A stretch of DNA of 64,000 bases from Macrocystis pyrifera. Taxonomy: Eukaryota; Sar; Phaeophyceae; Laminariales; Laminariaceae. The notes below the pieces were generated by a model. The model had not been told where the DNA came from. It worked only from the letters and a program-made list of their open reading frames with translations, and did no database searches. The position numbers and the translations under genes are program-made. Positions 50,786 to 64,000 of the stretch are shown one piece after another. Location of the stretch: contig JASSKH010000014.1 in the NCBI GenBank assembly GCA_031763025.1, positions 8,050,563-8,114,562 on the forward strand, read 5' to 3'. Within the stretch, counting starts at the first letter, position 1, and each line of letters opens with the position of its first letter.

Positions 50786-51135
50786 ATTTCCGGCGCCGTC
50801 GTCCGCCAATCTCTTGCCATACGTTGGTTCGATTATAACAGGGCTCGCGTATCGAGGCCGCCTCCGTCGTCGTGAAACCCGTCGCGCCGTACACGGTCAA
50901 CAGGGGCGTTCCATCCAAAACGGTGGCGTTTGTCGTGTGCGACCCTCGCCAAAGCGCCGGGGTTGGAGTTGGGGCTGGGCTTGGCCAAGACGTGGAGAAC
51001 GATGGAGATGGAGACGGACATGGAGGAGCATCGGTTGGCGAAGTGGGAGGTTTGCGGGGCGAGGAGGCAGGGGCGGATTCGAAAATGCTCCCGAGGTTGT
51101 TTACGAACTACGGCTCGTTATATATCGGCGTATGA
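31940..51135 (+). CDS. Serine O-acetyltransferase (CysE/SAT family), six exons, altered active-site pair
   Basis: SAT makes O-acetylserine from serine and acetyl-CoA for cysteine synthesis. Exons: 31940-32533, 34584-34718, 36372-36599, 38826-38898, 49275-49435 and 50842-51135. All introns are GT-AG and the phases agree (0,0,0,1,0), giving 494 residues. The helical N-domain includes HGSVLARTSLEDAITCDVAN and FHKGFTALTTYRLMNWLWRR. The left-handed beta-helix includes ADIHPAARIGKGI, VIGETAVVGD, VTLGGTG, GDRHPKVGKG and a SVVVKPVAPYTVNRGVPSKT end. Counting from E. coli CysE, D92, D143 and H193 are kept (D273, D324, H374), but D157-H158 reads Ala338-Gly339. The opening residues MPMMLAAALLFLIVVPSKFS look like a signal peptide, perhaps part of plastid targeting. 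An in-frame ATG at 32318 would give a 368-residue form without it. The tail is about 65 residues beyond the usual end. Intron 4 is 10.4 kb. Confidence 0.93.
33233..33475. repeat. Dispersed repeat E in SAT intron 1
   Basis: CAGATCATGATCTATCGATC, then GTTGTGCAGGATATGCGTGG and CATATCCAACCCAGGAAACA, is collinear with 51960-52190 and, in parts, with 39640-39780 and 61245-61310. Confidence 0.65.
34875..34983. mobile_element. Short inverted-repeat element, copy 5 (SAT intron 2)
   Basis: TATTACGGGGGACCATAG to CTATGATCTCCCGTAATA. Confidence 0.88.
35754..35777. repeat. (CCCT)n microsatellite
   Basis: Six CCCT units in SAT intron 2. Confidence 0.85.
36696..36808. mobile_element. Short inverted-repeat element, copy 6 (SAT intron 3)
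   Basis: TATTACGGGGGTCTATAG to CTATGGACCCCCGTAATA. It lies inside a TAG/TAC trinucleotide-rich stretch, about 95 bases after the exon-3 donor. Confidence 0.9.
36809..36970. repeat. TAG-rich trinucleotide microsatellite, imperfect
   Basis: Runs of TAG and GTA interrupted by TATTAATAG. Its complementary type (ACT/TAC) appears at 38420-38525 in the same intron. Confidence 0.85.
37360..38012. repeat. Tandem repeat of about 130-160 bp with telomere-like ends
   Basis: About five diverged units run ACAGGAACTAATCGCAGACACG, GAGCCTGTTGGAGAATATC, CAGACACTG, GTGTGGTCATGG and GTCTAGGTTAGGGTT. Each ends in GGTTAGGGTT-like sequence (37493, 37633, 37732, 37848, 37968). A short inverted piece of the unit (CACAGGCTCGTGTTCAC) lies at 38076-38092. 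The whole is inside SAT intron 3. Confidence 0.8.
38420..38525. repeat. ACT/TAC trinucleotide microsatellite
   Basis: Mostly ACTACT and TACTAC units with TATTAATAC interruptions, in SAT intron 3. Confidence 0.85.
39783..39894. mobile_element. Short inverted-repeat element, copy 7 (SAT intron 4)
   Basis: TATTACGGGGGGGGACGATAG to CTATGGACCCCCGTGATA. It sits at the end of a repeat E fragment, so it inserted into or beside that older repeat. Confidence 0.87.
40613..40656. repeat. Interstitial telomere-like tract
   Basis: GGGTTCGGGTTCGGGTTAGG followed by GTTAGGGTTCGGGTCGG: six to seven GGGTTM-type units, alternating TTAGGG and TTCGGG. Confidence 0.85.
41111..41219. mobile_element. Short inverted-repeat element, copy 8 (SAT intron 4)
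   Basis: TATTACGGGGGACCATAG to CTATGGTCCTCCGTAATA; close to the family consensus. Confidence 0.9.
41430..42200. repeat. Diverged GTTAC/GTAAC palindrome-rich array
   Basis: Short inverted pairs such as GGTAACACGGTAAC, GGAATGTTACC, CATAATGTTACAG and ACACAATGTTACG recur every 43-55 bases between blocks like ACTTCCGCATTAAGG. More than a dozen GTTAC or GTAAC boxes can be counted in the stretch. This looks like an old minisatellite with small palindromes, distinct from the 42-bp array further on. Confidence 0.65.
42252..42364. mobile_element. Short inverted-repeat element, copy 9 (SAT intron 4)
   Basis: TATTGCGGGGGGCCATAG to CTATATTCCCCCGAAATA. The right end is degraded. It interrupts the GTTAC-rich array. 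Confidence 0.82.
42609..42717. mobile_element. Short inverted-repeat element, copy 10 (SAT intron 4)
   Basis: TATTGCGGGGGTCCATAG to CTATGGACCCCTGTAATA, again within GTTAC-rich sequence. Confidence 0.87.
43311..43412. repeat. CAG/CAA trinucleotide array
   Basis: About 30 CAG or CAA codon-like units, interrupted by CGATACAGAG. On the minus strand it reads as poly-Leu, which creates false open frames. Confidence 0.9.
44340..44505 (+). repeat. Dispersed repeat H, second copy
   Basis: Partner of 5490-5700 (see there). It lies just downstream (in minus-strand reading) of the tRNA-like element and may share ancestry with its flank. Confidence 0.5.
44526..44618 (-). ncRNA. tRNA-like element with Pol III boxes
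   Basis: On the minus strand an A-box-like GGTGGCTTGGTAGGTGG is followed 30-40 bases later by a perfect B box, GGTTCGAGTCC, inside a T-arm hairpin (GTGGG/CCCAC). A run of nine T lies about 20 bases further on (44510-44518), as at a Pol III terminator. The acceptor and anticodon stems do not pair properly, so this is not an ordinary tRNA gene. It is best read as a decayed tRNA or the head of a tRNA-derived SINE inside SAT intron 4. Confidence 0.5.
45838..45882. repeat. (TTTCTTG)n microsatellite
   Basis: Six 7-base units, then a T run, in SAT intron 4. Confidence 0.92.
46049..46161. mobile_element. Short inverted-repeat element, copy 11 (SAT intron 4)
   Basis: TATTACGGGGGGGGGGACCAT to ATGGTCCCCCGTAATA. 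The left G run is expanded. Confidence 0.9.
46189..46297. mobile_element. Short inverted-repeat element, copy 12 (SAT intron 4)
   Basis: TATTGCGGGGGACCATAG to CTATGGTCCCCCGTAATA. A direct duplication, TACTATTGCGG, lies just before its left end. Confidence 0.9.
46679..46787. mobile_element. Short inverted-repeat element, copy 13 (SAT intron 4)
   Basis: TATTACGGGGGTCCATAG to CTATGGACCCCCGTGATA. Confidence 0.9.
46950..47425 (+). repeat. 42-bp palindromic minisatellite, block 1 (forward)
   Basis: About eleven units. The typical unit runs TCTATTAATTGGAATTGTCC, then AGACAATTGATTTCGGGTGCTG. Its centre approaches the perfect 16-base palindrome AATTGTCCGGACAATT. Units differ by 10-25 percent. Because 42 is divisible by three, false 14-residue peptide repeats (SGQFQLVDNTRNRL) appear on the minus strand. 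Confidence 0.88.
47575..48025 (-). repeat. 42-bp palindromic minisatellite, block 2 (inverted)
   Basis: About ten units in the opposite orientation: CCGAAATCAATTGTC-type, then CAATTCCAATTAATGGACAG. Separated from block 1 by about 150 bases of unrelated sequence and from block 3 by two inverted-repeat elements and about 240 bases. Confidence 0.85.
48037..48145. mobile_element. Short inverted-repeat element, copy 14 (SAT intron 4)
   Basis: TATTATGGGGGTCCATAG to CTATGGTCCCCCGTAATA, directly at the end of minisatellite block 2. Confidence 0.9.
48147..48255. mobile_element. Short inverted-repeat element, copy 15 (SAT intron 4)
   Basis: TATTACGGGGGTCTATAG to CTATGGACCCCCGTAATA. One base separates it from copy 14, so the two form a tandem pair in the same orientation. 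Confidence 0.9.
48497..49065 (+). repeat. 42-bp palindromic minisatellite, block 3 (forward)
   Basis: About thirteen units in the same orientation as block 1, for example GAAATTGTCCGGACAATTGA at 48653-48672, which carries the perfect palindrome. It ends about 210 bases before SAT exon 5. Confidence 0.86.
49556..49650. mobile_element. Short inverted-repeat element, copy 16 (degenerate, SAT intron 5)
   Basis: ACGAGAGGCCATAGTAATTA to TTGGTCCCTATTGCCATG; the outer ends are worn. It adjoins copy 17. Confidence 0.6.
49652..49769. mobile_element. Short inverted-repeat element, copy 17 (degenerate, SAT intron 5)
   Basis: TTGCACGGGGGACCATAGCAA to TTACTGTGCTCCGCAGCAA. Copies 16 and 17 are the most worn of the set and so probably the oldest. 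Confidence 0.65.
50655..50720. repeat. Module A of the G-tract repeat (SAT intron 5)
   Basis: GCTCCATCTCGAAAGGGATG, CGGTCAATGGCCAAATGACT and GAGTACG, then the long C tract. Confidence 0.75.
50721..50785. repeat. Poly-C tract, 65 bases, before SAT last exon
   Basis: Pure C. It ends 56 bases before the last SAT exon (starts 50842), within reach of the branch point and acceptor of that intron. TTCGATTATAACAG then forms the acceptor. Confidence 0.97.
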
Positions 51136-51311
51136 GGAATGCGCGCGGGGTGGGGTTGAGGGTAGAAGGCGGGTGGGGGGGGGGGGGGTGGGGAGGTGGG
51201 GGGGGTGTTGTCCACGAACTATGGCTATTTGTACACCGGCGTGTGGGGTTGGGTGGGGGTCGGTGGTTGGGTTAGTGAGTCGCTGGGCGGGGAGCGGGGG
51301 TGTGTGTGCTC

Positions 51312-51370
51312 ATGCCATACATGGCCGTAGTCGTATGACCATAGACCCTCGCATCCCTACAATGCCGGGA
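51312..51370. repeat. Module B of the G-tract repeat
   Basis: CATGGCCGTAGTCGTATGAC to CCTACAATGCCGGGA, about 180 bases after the SAT stop codon. It is preceded by G-rich sequence (51170-51300). Confidence 0.75.
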
Positions 51371-51959
51371 CGGGGCACGCCGGATTTTCACCGACCAAGA
51401 CATTGGTTGCACCAAGCGCGAAGTGTTTTGGGCGAGTCGCATGGAGAGTGAGCGGGGGAGGGCGCAGTTGTTTTTGAAAGCTGTGGGCAAAGCGAGACGT
51501 CGGCAAGCTTTCCGAACTTGAACGGGTTATTTCTCGCAACGATGCCAATTGTTGCACGCGAACTGGGGAAGACAAAACCATGAGGCTTTTGACAGTTTGA
51601 TTAACTATGATATCGCTTGTGTTTTGACGCTCGTCGTGCGTTTTAATGGTGTGTCTTTCTATTCACGCTTTTTCTGCGATCAGCCGGAAGTCCGGGAGTT
51701 CGAATCCGGATGGAAAAGAAAAGGCTCTCGTAGGAATGAATGGCTTCGTACAGGTAGTTCTTATTTAGATTGTTGGCGACGAAGCTCGTCTCGGCCAGCT
51801 GGGTGTGATGATTCTCATTGTGCCTTGCAGACGGCTGCTCTTCAATTTTTACTTATTTTGCTGCCCAGCAACAGACGTCAACTTGTTTCTATACACCAAT
51901 CGCGCCATCGCATCTACAAGCTTACAGTACACGTACTGGTATGTTTAACGGTTGCACAT

Positions 51960-52190
51960 CTAGGGCAGATCACGATCGATCTATCTGTCTACAGCAGATC
52001 ATCTAGGTCCTAACCTGCCGTTATGATATGTTGTGCAGGATCTGTGTATAGTACAGATCCAACTCAGGAAACGTATCATCCTACATGATACGGATTCCAC
52101 CGCTCCCACTCGGCACCAAGAGCTAGATCATACATATCAGGAATCCACCCATCTGCCCTGAATGATTGATCTCCAGCAGACCCGTTCAGG
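51960..52190. repeat. Dispersed repeat E, second long copy
   Basis: GCAGATCACGATCGATCTAT, GTTGTGCAGGATCTGTGTAT, ACAGATCCAACTCAGGAAAC and CATCTGCCCTGAATGATTGAT follow the same order as 33240-33460. Confidence 0.65.
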
Positions 52191-53149
52191 TTGTGTGTTA
52201 TTCGGCGGGAATCGATGACAAGTCCGAGTTGGAAGCAGAAGTGGTTCTATGACAACCGTAGAGAAAAGGGTGCACGCGTGCGCGATCGATTTTTCGCTGC
52301 ACACGGTCGATGATGCCTGGTCGAGGAATGATACCAGTACACACCGGATGCTGCCAATTTTGCGTCCCTTCATTTAAAAGGCACATGATGAAGTCATGTC
52401 AATGCCTAACCGCTTACTTATGACGCAGGGGACAGCCAGATATGAGCTTATACTGCTGTACTCAAGAGCTACCACTATATATACGAGTGAAATTCTGAAT
52501 GTCTACGTAGCCTATAGGTTCTAGTATACTGTACATGTACTACACTCTCATTTTGGGACAAAAAAAAAAAAAAGGCTTGAAAGTGGAGCCTTTTCATCTT
52601 TGACTAGAGTACTGGACAAAGGGTGACCTTGTCTGGGGGGACGCACGTGTTTTCCCTCGTCCTCTGGCACGGGCCATTGCGTCCCCCCCCACCCCCCACC
52701 GGTCCGCAGCTCCCCTGCGTTGCCAAGGTATCTCCTACCTTCCTGCACAGAACGGTGTCATGTAAGACCTCAGACGCCCCAACACAAAGTCGTATCGACA
52801 GACGACCGGCAGATAGACGTAGCCGCCAATCAAGTATGGGTATATATACCGAATAACACGCTATCAATAGATGACTTTAGGACCCGGTTTCCTCCAAAAC
52901 ATGCAAAAAACATGGGGGGCACACACAACGAAAATGGTAATGGTGGCTTTGGAAATATTTCTTCGAGGAGGTTGTGCATAGACGCGTCGCCCGGCGTGTT
53001 CAGTACGCCCTCCCCGTTGTCGAGAAACCCAGCTTTGAAAATCGTCCGAGTAGGTAGGGTGTGTTATCTTATCGCCCTGGTGTGATAGTGTCATACGGTA
53101 CAACTCGATGGCAACGCAACGTGCCGTGATAAATTACGTATAGCAGTCA

Positions 53150-53565
53150 AGGCCCCCGCAACATGCAATGGGGTAGTGGACAGCAGCAAGGCAACATATA
53201 TCAAGCACAGCAGCAAGGCCACCGCAACAAGCGTGCAAGCACGGCCGCAAGGCCGCCGCAAGACCACCCCAACATGCATTGAGTTCGTGCAGCAGCAAGG
53301 CCGACGCTGCTTGCGACGAGTACGCACAGCAGCAAGCACTGAGCAAGCACAGCAGACTTAACCACTCCAACATGATCGTACGCACAGCAGCAAGCACTGA
53401 GCAAGCACAGCAGACTAACCACCTCAACATGAATCGAGTAAGTACAGCAGTAGCACGGCCACTCCAACAAGCAACGAGTACAGCAGCAAGGCCACCCCAA
53501 ATCCCAGCAGGACAGTCACCGCAAGTACGTATTGAGCGAGCACAGCAGAGTTGCCATCCCAAACT
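53150..53565. repeat. Minisatellite rich in CAGCAGCAAGGCC
   Basis: Seven to nine imperfect units combine CCCCAACATGCA-type, AGCAAGCACAGCAG and CAGCAGCAAGGCC. One segment, ACGCACAGCAGCAAGCACTG, is repeated exactly (53322 and 53380). Confidence 0.8.
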
Positions 53566-56114
53566 GCATGTGAGCATCGTCGTAGATATTATTAGAACAA
53601 TTCAGAAAAAATCTGCCTTCCAAGTCTCAAGAGAATAGGACAACAACAGCAACCAGTACAAAAATAAGTACGACCGCCGCAAAATGCATTAAGTACAAAC
53701 CGCGTGTCACCGCGTGTTTTCTACCGCAAGCCCGAGTCGCTGTACGCCCCGAGTACGTGCGTGCGGCCGGGGTCACGGCGTGAGCAAACACATCACCTCA
53801 ACACGCCGCAGAGCAACCGACGAAGCCACGTCCCCGCCCCGAGTACATGTGTTTGCGATCAGGGTAACGACGTAAGCGCGATACCTACCCCCACGCCTCG
53901 GAACAACCGGACACAGCCCAGCCAGGCGGCCAGGGAGTCGTCTCCAAGGGGACCACGCGCGAAAAAAAAAAAAAGGCACTCACGGAACCAAGCCCTTTCC
54001 ATTCCAAGCAACACCTTTTACTGCTTGCTGCAGACAATCCCACACTATTTATTTTTCAAGTATATAGCGTGTGTCGAAAAACGAGGGTGCAGTTCTACCG
54101 TCTGTAGTGCTGTAACCTCTCTATTTACCCACCCAACCCCGCTTTGCGGACTAAACACTTGAAAGCAGAGTAGGAAACAAATTGAGTCGGACGAGCGTCA
54201 AGTGTAACCCTTTTGAGCCCTGCAAGACTTATCTCGATCTAATTCCAAGTAACACGAGTGGATCCAAAAATGAACAGCAAGCGCAGTTGGGATGGGGTTG
54301 CCAGGTAAGTAACCCCTTGAAAACCGCAGCCACATTTTCGTCGAAAACTACTCGGAACTGAATTGGAAATACTTCGCAGTGGTCGAAAGAAACGAAACGA
54401 TGGATGGACTCATCGACCGATAGACAGACCGACGGACTTACAACCCATCCAGGCACAACCCCCCCCCCCCCCCCCCCCCCCTCCCGCCCACCCCTCGTCA
54501 CAGCATCGTACATTTTCCATCCTCGCCATTCCTCCATCCACCATCCATGTCAAAGCTGAAAACGTGTCAACACCACCAACAAATAAGCGACAACAGCAAC
54601 AAGGCAGTGGTGGGCCGCAGAAAGAAAGAGGGAAGAAAAAAGAACAACACATCCAAATATGGTATAAACCTCTCTCAGTGGGAGGAAGCCGTCGGTGAAA
54701 GTGAGCGTGCTCTGCTACCAACACAGAGGTTAACCAACGCTCCGACGCTCCTGCATCTCATGCTGCGTGTAATGTAATACAGGGGATGATCTAACCAACC
54801 ACAGCGAGCGAAACAGCCGCACCCACCCCGGCTTCCTACGGAATCAATGCTTCGCTCGCGCTCTCATCCAGAAAGCATCTCCAAGATACTCCCGAGCGCC
54901 GAGCGCGCGCGCAGAAGAGCGCTCAATAAATAACCTCCGGAGCACTCGCGAGCCTACTCGAGAAAAAAGACGATTCGCGCCCGCAGCAGTGGCCTCTCTT
55001 TCCTCTACCTACGCTAGCTATTTCCAAAACAAAGCACGCCAACATCCCCCCCCCCTCGACCCCCCTCGAACGTCTCTTGCAGCGGGCGTGTTCACGAAAC
55101 ATGGAAGGAACGCGACGAAAACCAAACAGACGGCGCCGGTAGCAGAGTACAGACGCCATCACACGCTCCCACCGATCGTCCAACCCGGCGGGAAATTTTT
55201 CACGAAGCGCGCGCGCTATCCTGTAGTGTAACCACGGAACCACCCCTGCCCCCCCCCCCCCCCCCCCACCTCCACCACCGCGACCCCCCCCGCCGCCGCC
55301 GACATCAATTCCCGGCACAGAGAAGCACCCCCAGGCACGTGCTACCATACACCGGGGTCAACCTACATTTTTTTCTGGGACACCCTCCTCCGGGACACCT
55401 CACTAGAGGCGATGTACACTATTACTAAGTCAATGCCAAGTCGCTTCAAGTCGCCTGAGACACCGAGTTTTCAGAAAACATTAAAGTGGAACCCGATGGG
55501 TGGCCTGGGTATACAACGAAATAACACGTAGAACACAAAATGACGGTGTCCCGATGATATTGGATACATGGTTCCTCAGGGCTCTTAAGCAGCGGAGCGA
55601 CGGCAGTCAGAAATATCTTGTCAAAAACAAAGAAAGGGCTTGCCCCTATCGCAGCACGCGTCCCCTGCCCCCTGGCACTCTAGGCGTGAATACAAGGGCC
55701 GCTTGGTCTTCAACATTTATGTATAAACGGTCCTTATATTTCCGACCCGAGTGGACAACAACACACCCACCCTCACAGACACCGCCATCCATACCCTATA
55801 AAAGACCCCACCGAGCTATCATTCAAAACACCGCTCGTCCCTGGTGACGTCGAGACCTTCCGCCTAACAAAACCCCCGCTGGCTCGCGCAAAAACCGAGG
55901 CTCTCTTGCTCATGTCAACCATTAGCCCCCAACACAGACACTTGCTTCTGCATCTCTGCGCTTTCCCAACCCCGAGACACTGGGCTTTTTTATTTGTCTG
56001 CGCTTCTTTACCCGAAGAAACCTCTTTTCGCTTGGCCGGAAAAAAAAAAATCACCGACAGCGGACTGATCCAGTCAACTCCCTCCTAACGGTGGCCGGGC
56101 GAGCAGCGTTTTGG

Positions 56115-56430
56115 AGTTCGCGACACCCCCCCCATCAATCCGAGCGTCTAGACGGAAGGGGCTACGACTGACTTCTTCATGTCCCTCCAATGCGGCGGCG
56201 GCGGTAGCCGGGCGCCGCGCGCGCAGGCAGCACTTCCGTGGCCGGTGCGCATTCCATCAATCTGAGCTGCTAGGCGGCGGCAGAAGCAAAAAAGCAAAGA
56301 CAGCTTCGCGAAGACCTCCACTCCCCGCGTGACTGGACTGCCTCCTCCATGTCCCCCTTCGTTGGCGGCATGCTTATAGCTGGCCGGCCGGCCGGGCAGC
56401 GCTTCCGCGGCCGCGGCGCACCCACGAAAA
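56115..56430. repeat. GC-rich tandem duplication, about 130 bp
   Basis: CCATCAATCCGAGCGTCTAG...GCAGCACTTCCGTGGCCG is followed by CCATCAATCTGAGCTGCTAG...GCAGCGCTTCCGCGGCCG. Moderately diverged. Located just 3' of the sulfotransferase gene. Confidence 0.65.
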
Positions 56431-56595
56431 CCCCCGAGCCTGTCATGGAAATGTTTTCACATGTAGCCCTTCGGCCTGAAAAAGAATACCCCGCGGTCAC
56501 AAACTAGGCCAGAAAGACGTCTCGATGGCAGAACAGGTACCATACAAAATATTGGCGGCAGCTACGGTAGTAGTACCCGAATACGTCCGAAGCGT

Positions 56596-64000
<7,405 letters not shown>

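Larger units (their letters stand above)
51136..56595. other. Intergenic region between convergent SAT and sulfotransferase genes
   Basis: 5.46 kb between the two stop codons. It holds module B, repeat E (51960-52190), a CAGCAG/AACATGC minisatellite (53150-53565), several C runs and a GC-rich duplication (56115-56430). Open frames here (for example 53704-54162 and minus 54923-55348) are low in complexity and are not called. No gene was seen. Confidence 0.5.

Noticed and set aside
51690-51725. B-box-like GAGTTCGAATCC on the plus strand
   Set aside because: The surrounding stem (TCCGG/CCGGA) has a ten-base loop and there is no A box at the right distance.

Overview
This is a nuclear window from a eukaryote. 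Its protein-coding genes are split by long GT-AG introns (334 bases to 10.4 kb), the rest is rich in repeats, and there are short interstitial TTAGGG/TTTAGGG-type tracts. An intron-rich alga, perhaps a multicellular stramenopile such as a brown alga, is the best guess. That rests on the large P-loop sulfotransferase and the gene architecture; the sequence alone does not prove it.

Layout. (1) 1-12773 is a large inverted duplication: two arms of about 4.75 kb, nearly identical by eye, around a 3.27-kb spacer. The right arm carries the 3' end of an unidentified multi-exon gene (minus strand, about 15661 to 11347). The left arm carries a second copy of that 3' end with a one-base insertion in one exon. 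The left arm runs off the window, so the duplication may be longer. (2) 15.7-18.3 kb holds diverged repeats and a 314-residue membrane-protein gene in one open exon (17365-18309, minus). (3) 18.3-25.0 kb holds no convincing gene, only short inverted-repeat elements. (4) 25069-31674 (minus) is a complete four-exon gene for the V-ATPase proteolipid subunit c. (5) 31940-51135 (plus) is a six-exon serine O-acetyltransferase (SAT) gene, divergent from the V-ATPase gene across 265 bases. Its fourth intron is 10,376 bases long and packed with short elements and palindromic minisatellites. (6) 51.1-56.6 kb is intergenic with minisatellites. (7) 56596 to beyond the right edge (minus) is an eight-exon gene for a P-loop carbohydrate-type sulfotransferase, tail to tail with SAT. 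Its first visible exon runs out of the window.

I could assemble three genes exon by exon with agreeing splice phases: V-ATPase c, SAT and the sulfotransferase. The main surprise is in SAT. Its left-handed beta-helix is aligned gap-free with bacterial CysE, yet the Asp-His pair that binds serine and acts as catalytic base (E. coli D157-H158) reads Ala-Gly. The other active-site residues are kept.

The main non-coding features are a family of 19 short (about 110 bp) TA-flanked inverted-repeat elements, 13 of them in SAT introns; three arrays of a 42-bp minisatellite centred on a perfect 16-bp palindrome, with the middle array inverted; a second palindromic GTTAC-rich array; two 65-68-base poly-C tracts; and several older dispersed repeats. 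I saw no reverse transcriptase, integrase, capsid gene, rRNA or CRISPR array.
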